From contig JALEFZ010000055.1 in assembly GCA_022760475.1 (NCBI GenBank), forward strand, positions 186,001 to 250,000: a DNA stretch of 64,000 nt, read 5' to 3'. Position numbers and translations under genes: made by a program. Shown here piece after piece: positions 54,729 through 63,533 of the stretch (positions are counted from its first letter, which is position 1; each line of letters starts with the position of its first letter). The DNA comes from Bacteroidia bacterium (GTDB lineage: Bacteria; Bacteroidota; Bacteroidia; J057). A model generated the notes under the pieces. The model was not told the origin of the DNA and made no database searches. It saw only the letters and a list, made by a program, of their open reading frames with translations.

Positions 54729-55428
54729 ATGGGCTTTCCCATCCCATATACTGGATGGCATCCTGGATATGTGGAGCAATGCTTGCCTGAAGTTTAATCT
54801 TTTCGCCATTGATTGGGTGTTCAAAGGCCAGTTTGTGGGCTTGAAGCATCAGGCCGGGAAGTTTGAGTTCCTCTAACCAGAGTTTGTTGTGGGTGCTGTG
54901 TCCATGCTTTTTATCTCCCAAAATGGGGTGATGTTCATAAGAAAGGTGTCTGCGAATTTGATGCCTCCTGCCTGTCAGCGGCAGCACTCGAAGCAGCGAA
55001 TACCTGACGGTCGGAAATTCTCCAAGGGAAATGGGGAGTTCTTTCTGGGCCAGTGTCCAGAAGTGGGTTTCAGCCTTTTGAAATTTATTGGTGGGCTTCT
55101 TCCGAAGCTCTCTGGTAATGATGGCTTGTTCCTCAGCCAATCCCCTGACAATACAAAGGTATTCCTTGGAAATTTTTTTCTCTGAAAAGCCTTTCATCAA
55201 GCCATTTGAAACTTCCTTGCTAAGGGCGAAGACCATGACACCGGCAGTAGCTCTGTCCAATCGGTGTACGGGGTACAGGTAGGCTTTTAACTGCCTACTC
55301 AGTAGGTTCAACAAATTCTCGAACTCTTCTTGGGTATATTCATTGCGGTGGACGATCATACCCGCAGGTTTATTGACTGCGACGATGTGCTCATCCAGGT
55401 AGAGTATTTCCAGCTCTTCAGATTCCAT
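54727..55428 (-). CDS. RluA-family pseudouridine synthase (TruC-like)
   Basis: This 233-aa pseudouridine synthase has the catalytic motif YPVHRLDRATAGVMVFA (HRLDxxTSG variant, catalytic Asp) and begins EILYLDEHIVAVNKPAGMIVHR. Later segments are RHQIRRHLSYEHHPILGDKKHG and LMLQAHKLAFEHPI. The absence of an S4 domain and the short length fit TruC-like modification of tRNA(Asp/Ile) U65, but RluA-type rRNA sites are possible. It lies downstream of a T9SS-gene terminator on the same strand. Confidence 0.9.
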   Translation of the reverse strand: MESEELEILYLDEHIVAVNKPAGMIVHRNEYTQEEFENLLNLLSRQLKAYLYPVHRLDRATAGVMVFALSKEVSNGLMKGFSEKKISKEYLCIVRGLAEEQAIITRELRKKPTNKFQKAETHFWTLAQKELPISLGEFPTVRYSLLRVLPLTGRRHQIRRHLSYEHHPILGDKKHGHSTHNKLWLEELKLPGLMLQAHKLAFEHPINGEKIKLQASIAPHIQDAIQYMGWESP

Positions 55429-55440
55429 GGGGCAAAAATA

Positions 55441-55472
55441 AAAAAAGGCTGCGTAGAAAAGCAGCCTTTTTT
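55441..55472 (-). terminator. intrinsic terminator after the T9SS cargo gene
   Basis: AAAAAAGGCTGC (55441-55452) and GCAGCCTTTTTT (55461-55472) form a perfect stem with an 8-nt loop. On the minus strand it is followed by TTTTTTT. It lies between the T9SS cargo gene and the pseudouridine synthase start. Confidence 0.85.
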
Positions 55473-55490
55473 ATCAGGAAGTTGTGTGTA

Positions 55491-56768
55491 TCAATCGTTG
55501 CTGATCTGAATGGATGCTGATTTAAATAATTCCTGTCCATTGGACACCTGAATTTTGTACAGCCCATTGGCCAAATCAGGCAAAGTAAACTTCAGATCTG
55601 TTTCATTTGCATGAATCCTGGAATTCCAAAGCAATTGTCCATTTGCATTGAATAACTTGATGCTGTGGAGGCCTGCCTTAAGTCCTTTTATATATAGCGT
55701 CCCATGGCTGGGATTGGGGTAAAACTGCAGATCGGTTTCCAGGTTTTGCTTTGACACATTTGTAGGAACAATCAAGACTACCTCATCACCTAAATCAAAT
55801 TTCAATTGATCTCCTCCAGTTTTTCTCAACCAGATGTAATCAAGAAATATATCAGCTCCAATAAAGGAAGATAAAATGAAGTGGAAGGCACTCATGGGAG
55901 ATCTTCCCAACTCAAAGGTGTCGAAATTGGAACTGCTGTCATTGAGGTTGGTGAATTCTGAAATTTTCAGGGTATCGTTTACAACTCCGGCCCGAAGTCT
56001 CGCGTCCCTGAATTCACCTCTAGGAAATCGGATGATGGGATAGGTCTGGCTGATAGAAATACCATTACTAAGGGTATCGTCATTAAATGCTACCTGGTTC
56101 ATGGTATCAAATCCAAAACCGGACTGCCTGAATATAACTCTATCAAGGGTAGAATCTGTGCTACTAAAGCCAAATCCATTTGAGTTGCTGATCCTGGCAT
56201 TAAACTCGATCAGTACATCTTCGCTAAAGTTTGCCCTTGTTCTCAGGAATTTGAACCTGGGGCCTGGGTTGCTTCCTTCACTGGCATACTCCAAGATGCC
56301 GTTAACTACGGTTAGCTTTCTGAACTCCCCAATGGGTTCCCATTTATTCATATCTACACTGTCTTGCGAGAAATCATCAAAGAAAATGAAGGTATCATCT
56401 CCACTCGCGACAGATAAGGCTGTATCATTGCCATAATAAATCTGATAATCAAGGGTATCACCAGCGCCAATTAGGGGGACTTTTATCCAAATAGTGTTTG
56501 TACTATCAGAAGTTGCCCCGCTCAGGTAAAATGGAATGGGGTTACAATTTTCGTCTGTGATTCTAATATCTGCTCCTGACATCTGGAGTTTTGCACTATC
56601 GAGAAGGATGGCCGTATCAAAATCGAAGCTAAACTGCATATCAGTTAGCTCACTTGTACCAGAATTTATGACTTGAAATGGACGATAGTATGCAAAATCT
56701 GAAAAACAGTTTTGGGCATAAGCCAGATTAGAAATTAAAAATAACAGGGTAAATATTTTCCTTGTCAT
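55491..56768 (-). CDS. DUF2341 protein with type A T9SS sorting domain
   Basis: This 425-aa secreted protein has a signal peptide (LFLISNLAYAQ). A DUF2341-type beta domain follows (residues about 25-115: YYRPFQVINSGTSELTDMQFS, DTLDYQIYYGN), then a concanavalin-like stretch (FIFFDDFSQDSVDMNKW). The C-terminal type A sorting domain has DLQFYPNPSHGTLYIKGL, SIKLFNANGQLLW and LPDLANGLYKIQVSNGQ. The C-terminal domain targets it through type IX secretion to the cell surface. Its binding partner is unknown. It is typical Bacteroidota and supports the taxonomic call. Confidence 0.9.
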   Translation of the reverse strand: MTRKIFTLLFLISNLAYAQNCFSDFAYYRPFQVINSGTSELTDMQFSFDFDTAILLDSAKLQMSGADIRITDENCNPIPFYLSGATSDSTNTIWIKVPLIGAGDTLDYQIYYGNDTALSVASGDDTFIFFDDFSQDSVDMNKWEPIGEFRKLTVVNGILEYASEGSNPGPRFKFLRTRANFSEDVLIEFNARISNSNGFGFSSTDSTLDRVIFRQSGFGFDTMNQVAFNDDTLSNGISISQTYPIIRFPRGEFRDARLRAGVVNDTLKISEFTNLNDSSSNFDTFELGRSPMSAFHFILSSFIGADIFLDYIWLRKTGGDQLKFDLGDEVVLIVPTNVSKQNLETDLQFYPNPSHGTLYIKGLKAGLHSIKLFNANGQLLWNSRIHANETDLKFTLPDLANGLYKIQVSNGQELFKSASIQISND

Positions 56769-56857
56769 ACATGTTGAATTAGAGGTTTAAAAGGATGGTT
56801 GTTCTGCCATCTTTTGTTTCCTCTCTAATTCAAAATGTAACAAGTTGTATAATTTTA

Positions 56858-57805
56858 TTATTTCGGAACGAGTTCTACTTCACATACGCAGCGAAATCCC
56901 AGCCAGGGTTGAGGCTGTGTATATTTCACATATCCTTTTTCACTAGATTTATTGTAGGCTTGTGTAAAAACATCCAGACAGAGCCGAGGTTCACTATACC
57001 AATTTCCACCCATTGCTACCCCTCGCTCAGAAGTCATTTCAGATACATTTCCCAGAAGATTGTACAGGCCGTAGTCATTGGGTTTGAAGCCATGGGTACG
57101 GGTCTGGGTGCTTGCCGGGCTGGTGACTGCATAAGCATCACCAATATTAAGAAAGGGATCTTTGAGGTCGGTATCCTTAAGGTTGCGAACGGAAAGGTGG
57201 TTAAAACTTCGGTAGGACTTAGCTACTTTTTTCTCATCTCTATCGAGGGTGCTAAAGTTTTCTTTTAAATACCATTCAGGCTTAGACAGTTGGATGCTGG
57301 CAAGTTTTTCTGCCAGGGCGAATTTCTTCCATTCTTCAGGTGTTGGTAGCCTGAACTTGAAGATTACTTTATAGCTGCTCTTGTTGTTCTCGTTATAGTA
57401 TCGAGTAACGATTTTCGATCGCCATTTGCAATAGGCTAGTGCTTGCTCATAAGAGATTCCTACTAGAGGATAAGAATTGAAGGCAGGGTGGGAAAAATAT
57501 GTTTTCATGTAAGGATCTCCATATGTAAACTTTTTCCAAATGCTGGTATCCGGTTTTAGGTTTTCAGCTTTTAGGCCATAGGAATCATCCTGCTCTACAC
57601 TTTGAATAAATTCTTTCCAATCTATGTTGCTAACTTCTGTTTGATCGACCCAAAGGGGATGTTGGAAGCCTGATTCTGAAGGGAGTAGCACAGCTCCGGG
57701 TACTCTGACTTTGATTGTTTTTTTGTAGCGATTCGAGATTGAATCAGTTTGTGAGTAGGAGAGTAAGGGAAATAGAATTAATCCCCATAGGATGTTAAGT
57801 TTCAT
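56858..57805 (-). CDS. SUMF1/FGE-sulfatase-domain protein
   Basis: This 315-aa secreted protein has a signal peptide (ILWGLILFPLLSYSQ) and an FGE-sulfatase (formylglycine-generating-enzyme-like) domain: LWVDQTEVSNIDWKEFIQ, SYEQALAYCKWRSKIV, FRLPTPEEWKKFAL, YGLYNLLGNVSEMTSERGV, GGNWYSEPRLCLDVF and LGFRCVCEVE. The catalytic-Cys positions of true FGE are not clearly placed, so it may be a structural relative, as GldJ/GldK gliding-secretion proteins are. It is the middle gene of a minus-strand run. Confidence 0.8.
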   Translation of the reverse strand: MKLNILWGLILFPLLSYSQTDSISNRYKKTIKVRVPGAVLLPSESGFQHPLWVDQTEVSNIDWKEFIQSVEQDDSYGLKAENLKPDTSIWKKFTYGDPYMKTYFSHPAFNSYPLVGISYEQALAYCKWRSKIVTRYYNENNKSSYKVIFKFRLPTPEEWKKFALAEKLASIQLSKPEWYLKENFSTLDRDEKKVAKSYRSFNHLSVRNLKDTDLKDPFLNIGDAYAVTSPASTQTRTHGFKPNDYGLYNLLGNVSEMTSERGVAMGGNWYSEPRLCLDVFTQAYNKSSEKGYVKYTQPQPWLGFRCVCEVELVPK

Positions 57806-57907
57806 GCTTGCAGATTAAAGATGGTAGACTGAATGTCTATTTACCTTCAATAATTGCTTTCGTCGGAATGGTTACAGAAAATCCCAGGAACTGAGTTGAA
57901 ATATTTT

Positions 57908-58456
57908 TTATTCGTACCTGATGTCGTAATTGGTATAAACTTTTAGCTCCCTTGTAATTCTTCTCATTAAAGAGTTGTGGCGCTCAATATTTTTGACAAG
58001 TTCGTTTTGATGGTCGGTAATGGAATTGGTCAATTGGTTGTGTCTGTCTTTGAAGGTGTCAAATTCCACCTTGGCTTTCTCAATTGCCAGTTTATTTTTC
58101 ATCAGTTTGTTCTGCCAAACGTTGAATTCAGATACAGCCTTTGAAAATTCTTCTTTCTGCTTGGCAAAGTTATCCATGATGACTTTTTGTTCATTCATCA
58201 TGGATTTGTACTGGTTTTTAAGCTGGTAGGCTTCAGAACTTGTTCCTGAGATCAGGGGATCAACTTCGTTGAGGTCGGCCTCATAGCGTTTTTCTGTAAT
58301 GCGCAGATAGCGGTCTACAAAAGTTACTTTTTCACTTAGGTTCATCCATTCCGGTTCAAAGCGCTTCACCTCATTGATGAGTGAGAGGTCAGAAGACCCA
58401 CAGGCTGTAAACAGGAATAAAGAAATCACAGGTAGAAGAAAAACAATACGTCGCAT
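57908..58456 (-). CDS. coiled-coil lipoprotein
   Basis: This 182-aa lipoprotein has a signal peptide with lipobox LFTAC (Cys at residue 19) and a single long, charged helix throughout (ITEKRYEADLNEVDPLIS to MRRITRELKVYTNYDIRYE), predicted to be a coiled coil. No family is recognised. It lies between the SUMF1-like gene and apaG on one strand with gaps of 92-102 bp. Function unknown. Confidence 0.75.
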   Translation of the reverse strand: MRRIVFLLPVISLFLFTACGSSDLSLINEVKRFEPEWMNLSEKVTFVDRYLRITEKRYEADLNEVDPLISGTSSEAYQLKNQYKSMMNEQKVIMDNFAKQKEEFSKAVSEFNVWQNKLMKNKLAIEKAKVEFDTFKDRHNQLTNSITDHQNELVKNIERHNSLMRRITRELKVYTNYDIRYE

Positions 58457-58548
58457 GGCCTACGATTTTATGCAGGATGATAATTTGCCTGAAAAATACA
58501 GGGAATTTCTGTCAAGAGAAAATAATTGGAATAATTGTAGGCTTGAGT

Positions 58549-58947
58549 TTAGTTTAGAATGTAGGGAGTGGCCATTACAAAGGGAGGAATTTCAACCTGA
58601 ATTTCTGCTCCATCCATTTCTCTGTGCATAAAGTAGTAGCCTTCCATTTTGCCGATGGGGGTGGGGAAATGTGATCCACTTACATATTTATGCCTATCAC
58701 CTGAACGAATTACAGGTTGTTGTCCGATTACTCCCTCTCCTTCCACGATTCTTCTCCTTCCAATTCCATCAGTGATATGCCATTCTCTGCTCAATAATTG
58801 TACAGTGTAGAGAGATTCGTTAATGATTTCGACTTCGTAGGCAAACACAAAATAATTGTGTGCTGGAGAGGACTCATCTTTTGCGTAGATGGCTCGAACA
58901 TTAACCCTTATTCCCTCTGTTACTTTTGATGAAATAGATGTAGACAT
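58549..58947 (-). CDS. apaG: ApaG domain protein
   Basis: This 132-aa protein is ApaG: VTEGIRVNVRAIYAKDESSPAHNYFVFAYEVEIIN, then VQLLSREWHITDGIGRRRIVEGEGVIGQQPVI and a final MHREMDGAEIQVEIPPF. The fold is a fibronectin-type immunoglobulin-like sandwich, linked in enterobacteria to Co2+/Mg2+ homeostasis; here the biochemical role is open. The divergent parC gene is 375 bp away. Confidence 0.93.
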   Translation of the reverse strand: MSTSISSKVTEGIRVNVRAIYAKDESSPAHNYFVFAYEVEIINESLYTVQLLSREWHITDGIGRRRIVEGEGVIGQQPVIRSGDRHKYVSGSHFPTPIGKMEGYYFMHREMDGAEIQVEIPPFVMATPYILN

Positions 58948-59322
58948 AGGACGTGGATGTTAGAGATTATTCAATATATCATTTTATCTATTGAAAAAAA
59001 ACCTTGGAGGCTTATTGTACATGCTGTGAAATACCTGTTTCGTTGAGTGTAATGCTGTTTTTTTCTTGATTCACAGGCCTCAAGAGATAATTTCCCACTG
59101 ATGTGAATAAGTGAAGCACACAAATTATTACAACATTGACTATTTTTACCAAAATAATTAGCTTGTTGGTGATTGTGCTTGTCTTTTAAGGATTTAAGGC
59201 AAAAAAATTAGTACGCTACTCAAGTTTTCTTTCGCACATATGAAGTATGTGCAAGTTTTTTTAGGATTTTTTATATAAACCAGAAGGCCAGGCAATAGTT
59301 TGGCGTTTGGATCAAGTAGAAT
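58948..59322. other. 375-bp divergent intergenic region (apaG / parC)
   Basis: AT-rich. A promoter-like TTG (59135-59137), 20 bp, TAGCTTGT (59158-59165) precedes a terminator-like hairpin GCACATA-TGAAG-TATGTGC (59234-59252) that runs into seven T (59256-59262), all upstream of the parC ATG at 59323. No open frame. The apaG promoter is not clear. Confidence 0.55.
59234..59262 (+). terminator. terminator-like hairpin in the parC leader
   Basis: GCACATA (59234-59240), loop TGAAG, TATGTGC (59246-59252), AAG and seven T (59256-59262). It is 60 bp before the parC start. No plus-strand gene lies upstream. It could be an attenuator or end a short leader RNA from the promoter at 59135-59165. Confidence 0.6.
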
Positions 59323-61905
59323 ATGGCAGAAAATACAAATGGCGTTTCCAGCCATCCAGAAGAAGCTACCACACCCGTAAAGGGAATGTATGAGAACTAT
59401 TTTCTTGATTATGCCTCTTATGTAATTCTGGAACGTGCAGTTCCCTTGCTGGATGATGGATTCAAGCCTGTACAACGTAGAATCCTTCATGCCATGAAGG
59501 AAATGGATGACGGACGATTCCACAAGGTAGCGAATATCATTGGCCAGACGATGCAGTACCACCCTCATGGAGATGCTGCCATTGGGGATGCCCTTGTAAA
59601 ATTGGGGCAGAAAGATCTACTGGTAGATTGTCAGGGAAACTGGGGTGATTTCAGGACAGGTGATAACGCAGCCGCTCCTCGTTATATTGAAGCGAAACTT
59701 TCGAAGTTTGCCCTGGAAGTTTCTTACAACTCAAAAATTACAGAATGGCAGGCCTCATACGATGGTCGGAAAAAAGAACCTCTTGCCCTGCCAGTAAAGT
59801 TTCCTATGGTGCTTGCCATGGGGGTTGAAGGGATTGCAGTAGGTTTGTCTACCAAAATTCTACCACATAATTTTATTGAATTGTGTGAGGCTTCAATTGA
59901 AGTCCTTAAAGGAAATACTGTTCAGGTATTTCCTGACTTTGCTACTGGTGGCAAAGCAGATGTTTCCAACTACCAAGGCGGGAAAAGGGGTGGTAAGGTC
60001 AGAATGAGGGCTACCATTGATATCAAGGATAAAAATACCCTTCTCGTAAAGGATGTTCCCTATGGAGTCACTACTTCCAGTTTGATCGATTCCATCGTCA
60101 AAGCCAATGACAAAGGGAAAATCAAGATTAAAAAGGTTACCGACAATACTGCCAAGGTAGTTGAAATTCAGGTTGACCTGCCGAGCGGTATTTCGCCTGA
60201 CATAGCTATTGATGCGCTCTATGCATTTACGGATTGTGAGGTTTCTATTTCTCCGAATGCCTGTATCATCATAGGGGAAAAGCCAGTTTTTCTTACTGTT
60301 GAGGAAATTCTCGACCTATCGACGAGGCATACCAAAGAACTCCTTCGGAAGGAACTCGAGATTAAACTAGCTGAGTTGAAGGAAAAATTACTTTTCTCTT
60401 CTTTAGAAAAAATATTCATCGAAAACAGGATCTATAGGGACATCGAGGAAGCTGAAACCTGGGAGGATGTTATTGCAACCATTGATAGGGGACTCGATCC
60501 ATACAAGCCACAGTTTTTCAGGGAGATCACAGAAGATGACATTGTCCGTTTGACAGAAATCAGGATCAAGCGCATCTCCAAATTCAACAAGTTCAAGGCT
60601 GATGAAATCATCAAGTCTCTGGAAGATGAGATTGCAGAGGTTACCAGAAATTTAAAGCACCTGGTTGAGTATGCCATTGATTATTTCAAGATGTTGATTG
60701 AAAAATTTGGCAAAGGAAGAGAGAGAAAAACCGAGATTCAGACCTTCGATAATATTCAGGTTACCCGAGTGGCAGTTGCAAATGAAAAACTGTATGTAAA
60801 CCGAAAAGAAGGTTTCGTGGGCTATGGCTTGAAGAAGGATGAGTATGTGAAGGATTGTTCGGACATTGATGACATCATCGTTTTCCGTCGTGATGGGAAA
60901 TACCGGGTATTCAAGGTTCAGGACAAGGTCTTTGTAGGCAAGGATATCATTTATGTAGATGTCTGGAAAAAGGGGCAGGAAAGAAAGATTTATCATGCCA
61001 TTTACCGAGATCCAAAGTCGGGTAATAATTATGTAAAACGCTTTGCTGTAACAGCGATTACCAGAGACAAGGATTATGACGTTACAACTGGTGAAGATGG
61101 GGCTAAAGTGGTTTATTTCAGTGTACATGAGAACAGTGAATCAGAGGTGGTAACTGTCAATTTAAGTCAGTCTTGTCGAGCCAAAATCAAGACCTTTGAT
61201 TATGACTTCAGCGAGTTGGCAATTAAAGGAAGAAACTCACGAGGGAATGTACTCACGAAATATCCCATTCGAAGGATCAAGCAAAAGCACATTGGTTCTT
61301 CTACCCTTGGCGGAAGGAAGATTTGGTTGGACGAGACCATAGGAAGATTAAATACCGATCAGAGGGGACGCTTCTTAGGAGAATTCGATACGGAAGATTC
61401 CATTTTGGTGGTCTACAAGGATGGAAGCTATGAGCAAACGAATTTCGAGCTGACCAACCGCTACGAAATGAACAAGTCCATACTGATTGAAAAGTTTGAT
61501 CCTGAGACTGTCATCAATGTGGTGCATTATGATGGTGAGAAAAAGGACTTCTATGTGAAGCGATTTAAAGTGGAGACCACCACCATGGATACGAAATTCT
61601 CCTTTATCGGAGAGTCTTCCGGCTCAAAACTAATTTTGGCTTCTACCCATCCCAAAACTACCGTTCTCTTTAAGGCGGGGACAAAAACCAAAGATCCAGA
61701 AGATATGGCAGTAGTCATTGGAGAATTCATTGATGTAAAAGGATGGAGAGCAATAGGAAATAAATTGGATCGCAGAATTGTTACGGATGTCAAGATGAAA
61801 GACCTGCCCAAGGAGGAATCTTCCGCAGAGCTCAAGGCTGGAGACAAGGTCAGTTGGACTGGCGACGATGTGAAGGACAATGGGGCACAGGGAAATCTAT
61901 TCTAA
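59323..61905 (+). CDS. parC: DNA topoisomerase IV / gyrase subunit A
   Basis: This 860-aa type IIA topoisomerase A subunit decatenates or supercoils DNA. The start region has YENYFLDYASYVILERAVPLLDDGFKPVQRRILHAM, the quinolone-resistance region YHPHGDAAIGDALVKLG, and the catalytic Tyr-121 in APRYIEAKLS. The C-terminal beta-propeller is present (residues about 500-830), with IGSSTLGGRKIWLDE, but without an obvious GyrA-box QRRGGKG, which favours ParC over GyrA. parE is not adjacent. Its stop lies 25 bp before the DUF3810 start. Confidence 0.9.
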   Translation: MAENTNGVSSHPEEATTPVKGMYENYFLDYASYVILERAVPLLDDGFKPVQRRILHAMKEMDDGRFHKVANIIGQTMQYHPHGDAAIGDALVKLGQKDLLVDCQGNWGDFRTGDNAAAPRYIEAKLSKFALEVSYNSKITEWQASYDGRKKEPLALPVKFPMVLAMGVEGIAVGLSTKILPHNFIELCEASIEVLKGNTVQVFPDFATGGKADVSNYQGGKRGGKVRMRATIDIKDKNTLLVKDVPYGVTTSSLIDSIVKANDKGKIKIKKVTDNTAKVVEIQVDLPSGISPDIAIDALYAFTDCEVSISPNACIIIGEKPVFLTVEEILDLSTRHTKELLRKELEIKLAELKEKLLFSSLEKIFIENRIYRDIEEAETWEDVIATIDRGLDPYKPQFFREITEDDIVRLTEIRIKRISKFNKFKADEIIKSLEDEIAEVTRNLKHLVEYAIDYFKMLIEKFGKGRERKTEIQTFDNIQVTRVAVANEKLYVNRKEGFVGYGLKKDEYVKDCSDIDDIIVFRRDGKYRVFKVQDKVFVGKDIIYVDVWKKGQERKIYHAIYRDPKSGNNYVKRFAVTAITRDKDYDVTTGEDGAKVVYFSVHENSESEVVTVNLSQSCRAKIKTFDYDFSELAIKGRNSRGNVLTKYPIRRIKQKHIGSSTLGGRKIWLDETIGRLNTDQRGRFLGEFDTEDSILVVYKDGSYEQTNFELTNRYEMNKSILIEKFDPETVINVVHYDGEKKDFYVKRFKVETTTMDTKFSFIGESSGSKLILASTHPKTTVLFKAGTKTKDPEDMAVVIGEFIDVKGWRAIGNKLDRRIVTDVKMKDLPKEESSAELKAGDKVSWTGDDVKDNGAQGNLF

Positions 61906-61930
61906 TGTGAAAAAGATTTGGGGGAAATAC

Positions 61931-63001
61931 ATGAAGGATTCAAGGGGCATCTGGATTTTACTGGCTGCCCTGACTTTCGTTTTAAGGTGGTTGTTTTCCA
62001 TCAATCCTGACTTTACAGAGGTAGTTTATTCCAGGGGGCTATTCCAACTTTTTCGAGTAATATATGATTTTAGCCTGGGCTGGTTGCCCATTCCGATGCT
62101 ATACCTGGCAAGCCTTGGACTGTTGTTGTTTCTGTTTTGGAAGAGCTACAAATACCTGAGAAAGGAAGCCAGCCTATTAGCTAGGCTTGGTAGGGCGTTT
62201 GTCAACTTTCTTTCCTTTGTATCTGCAGTCTACTTTTTGTTCCACTTGATGTGGGGCTTTAATTATTTTAGGGTTCCGGTTGAAGAGCAGATGGGGCTGG
62301 AAAAAGTACAAGGGGATACCACCCAATTGATCCAGGAATTTGAATTCATGACCCGTCAACTCATTGAAGCAAGGGAAGTTTTTGACGATACCAATGCCTT
62401 GCGGTTAGACATGCTAAGCACTTCTATTGAAAGTGAAGTGCGATCCAAACTGGAAGAAGCACTCAGCGAGTATGGTTTTCCGGTGGTAGGAAGGGTTCGA
62501 GGACGAAGATTATATCCTGAAGGGTTTTTGATAAATATGGGGGCAACAGGGATCTACATTCCCTTTGTATTGGAAGGGCATTTGGATGGAGCCCTACCCG
62601 CTGCCGCAGTTCCTTCTACCCTCGCCCATGAAATGGCTCATGGTTATGGCTTTGGAGATGAAGGAAGTTGTAATTTTTGGGCATACCTCGCTTGTGAACG
62701 GAGTGAGGATCCCGTTGTTAAATATTCAGGAAGATTTGAGTATTGGATTTATGTAGCCCGGCAATACAGGAAAGTCTTTCCTGAAAGGTACAGGGCAAGG
62801 AGAAAACTTTTACCCAAAGGAGTCTTGAATGACATTCGTTTGTTGAATGAAACTTATCGCAAGTATCCTGGTTTTTTTCCAAAGACATCTGATTATGTCT
62901 ACAATGAATACCTAAAGAGTCAGGGAATAAAGGAAGGAACCCTGAATTATAGCCGTGTAGTCCAGTTGGTGATAAGTTGGAGAATGAAAGAAGGGCAATA
63001 G
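61931..63001 (+). CDS. DUF3810 membrane zinc metalloprotease-like protein
   Basis: This 356-aa protein has three N-terminal membrane helices (WILLAALTFVLRWLF, LPIPMLYLASLGLLLFLFW, VNFLSFVSAVYFLFHLMWG) and a soluble domain with the zinc motif HEMAHGYGF near residue 233 (HExxH) and a downstream Glu (DEGSCNFWAYLACE). DUF3810 proteins are widespread in Bacteroidota and Bacillota; substrates are unknown. The ATG at 61931 follows a GGGGGA run and avoids overlap with parC; an in-frame ATG at 61880 lies inside parC. Confidence 0.85.
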   Translation: MKDSRGIWILLAALTFVLRWLFSINPDFTEVVYSRGLFQLFRVIYDFSLGWLPIPMLYLASLGLLLFLFWKSYKYLRKEASLLARLGRAFVNFLSFVSAVYFLFHLMWGFNYFRVPVEEQMGLEKVQGDTTQLIQEFEFMTRQLIEAREVFDDTNALRLDMLSTSIESEVRSKLEEALSEYGFPVVGRVRGRRLYPEGFLINMGATGIYIPFVLEGHLDGALPAAAVPSTLAHEMAHGYGFGDEGSCNFWAYLACERSEDPVVKYSGRFEYWIYVARQYRKVFPERYRARRKLLPKGVLNDIRLLNETYRKYPGFFPKTSDYVYNEYLKSQGIKEGTLNYSRVVQLVISWRMKEGQ

Positions 63002-63013
63002 GCATTATTAAAA

Positions 63014-63472
63014 TCAGACCACTTTCTCAATTAGAATCTTCCTGCCTCTGAAATTGATCTCTTCTCCTTCGGTTTTATTCAGCATTTCCTTTCCCAAGGG
63101 AGAAGCCAATGACAACACATACACCTTTGATTTTTCTATTTTGACTTGGCCTAAAGAAACAGAGAAATGATACCAGCCCTCATTGGTTTTAATCAAACTA
63201 CCCAAAGAAACCTTATCTGAAGGAGTGTCTGGTTTAAGTTTCACTAGAATTTCTTCCATCTTTTCATAAATGGCTAACTGCTGGGAAGCCTTGTTGATTT
63301 CCTGCTTCATCATTTCCCTTGATGTTTCATATTTGTCTCCAGCGCTGCTTTTGGTGTCTTCGGAGGCAGCAGTTTGAGCATCTGAAATTTGCTTATTCAG
63401 AATCGCCTTTTTTTGTTGGAGTTGATCAAGGCAGGCTTGGTGGATGGACTTTTTGAAGGAAATCTCAGACAT
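63014..63472 (-). CDS. GreA/GreB-like protein of the Bacteroidota type
   Basis: This 152-aa protein has a GreA-like layout: an N-terminal antiparallel coiled coil (residues 1 to about 75, with the EDTKSSAGDKYETSREMMKQ hairpin tip region) and a C-terminal FKBP-like half (SLGSLIKTNEGWYHFSVSLG, VYVLSLASPLGKEMLNKTEG). Gre factors rescue backtracked RNA polymerase through acidic tip residues; tip acids are present (ED, GDKYE) but only by position. Some databases mislabel this family as 3-oxoacyl-ACP synthase, which it is not. The start overlaps the pntB terminator. Confidence 0.7.
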   Translation of the reverse strand: MSEISFKKSIHQACLDQLQQKKAILNKQISDAQTAASEDTKSSAGDKYETSREMMKQEINKASQQLAIYEKMEEILVKLKPDTPSDKVSLGSLIKTNEGWYHFSVSLGQVKIEKSKVYVLSLASPLGKEMLNKTEGEEINFRGRKILIEKVV

Positions 63473-63510
63473 AAAAAATACCTTGCTGAATGTGAATCCA
63501 ACAAGGTATT
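63472..63510 (-). terminator. intrinsic terminator after pntB
   Basis: AATACCTTG (63477-63485) and CAAGGTATT (63502-63510) pair perfectly around 16 nt. On the minus strand the stem runs into TTTTTT and immediately the ATG of the GreA-like gene. It terminates the pntB transcript and sits at the start codon of the next gene. Confidence 0.7.
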
Positions 63511-63533
63511 AATTTATCAAAACAAACTGAATC

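Noticed and set aside
56795..57268. 157-aa plus-strand open frame
   Set aside because: Complement of the SUMF1-like gene; the hydrophobic look comes from the reverse of its polar codons.
60652..61128. 158-aa minus-strand open frame
   Set aside because: Complement of parC, whose assignment is certain.
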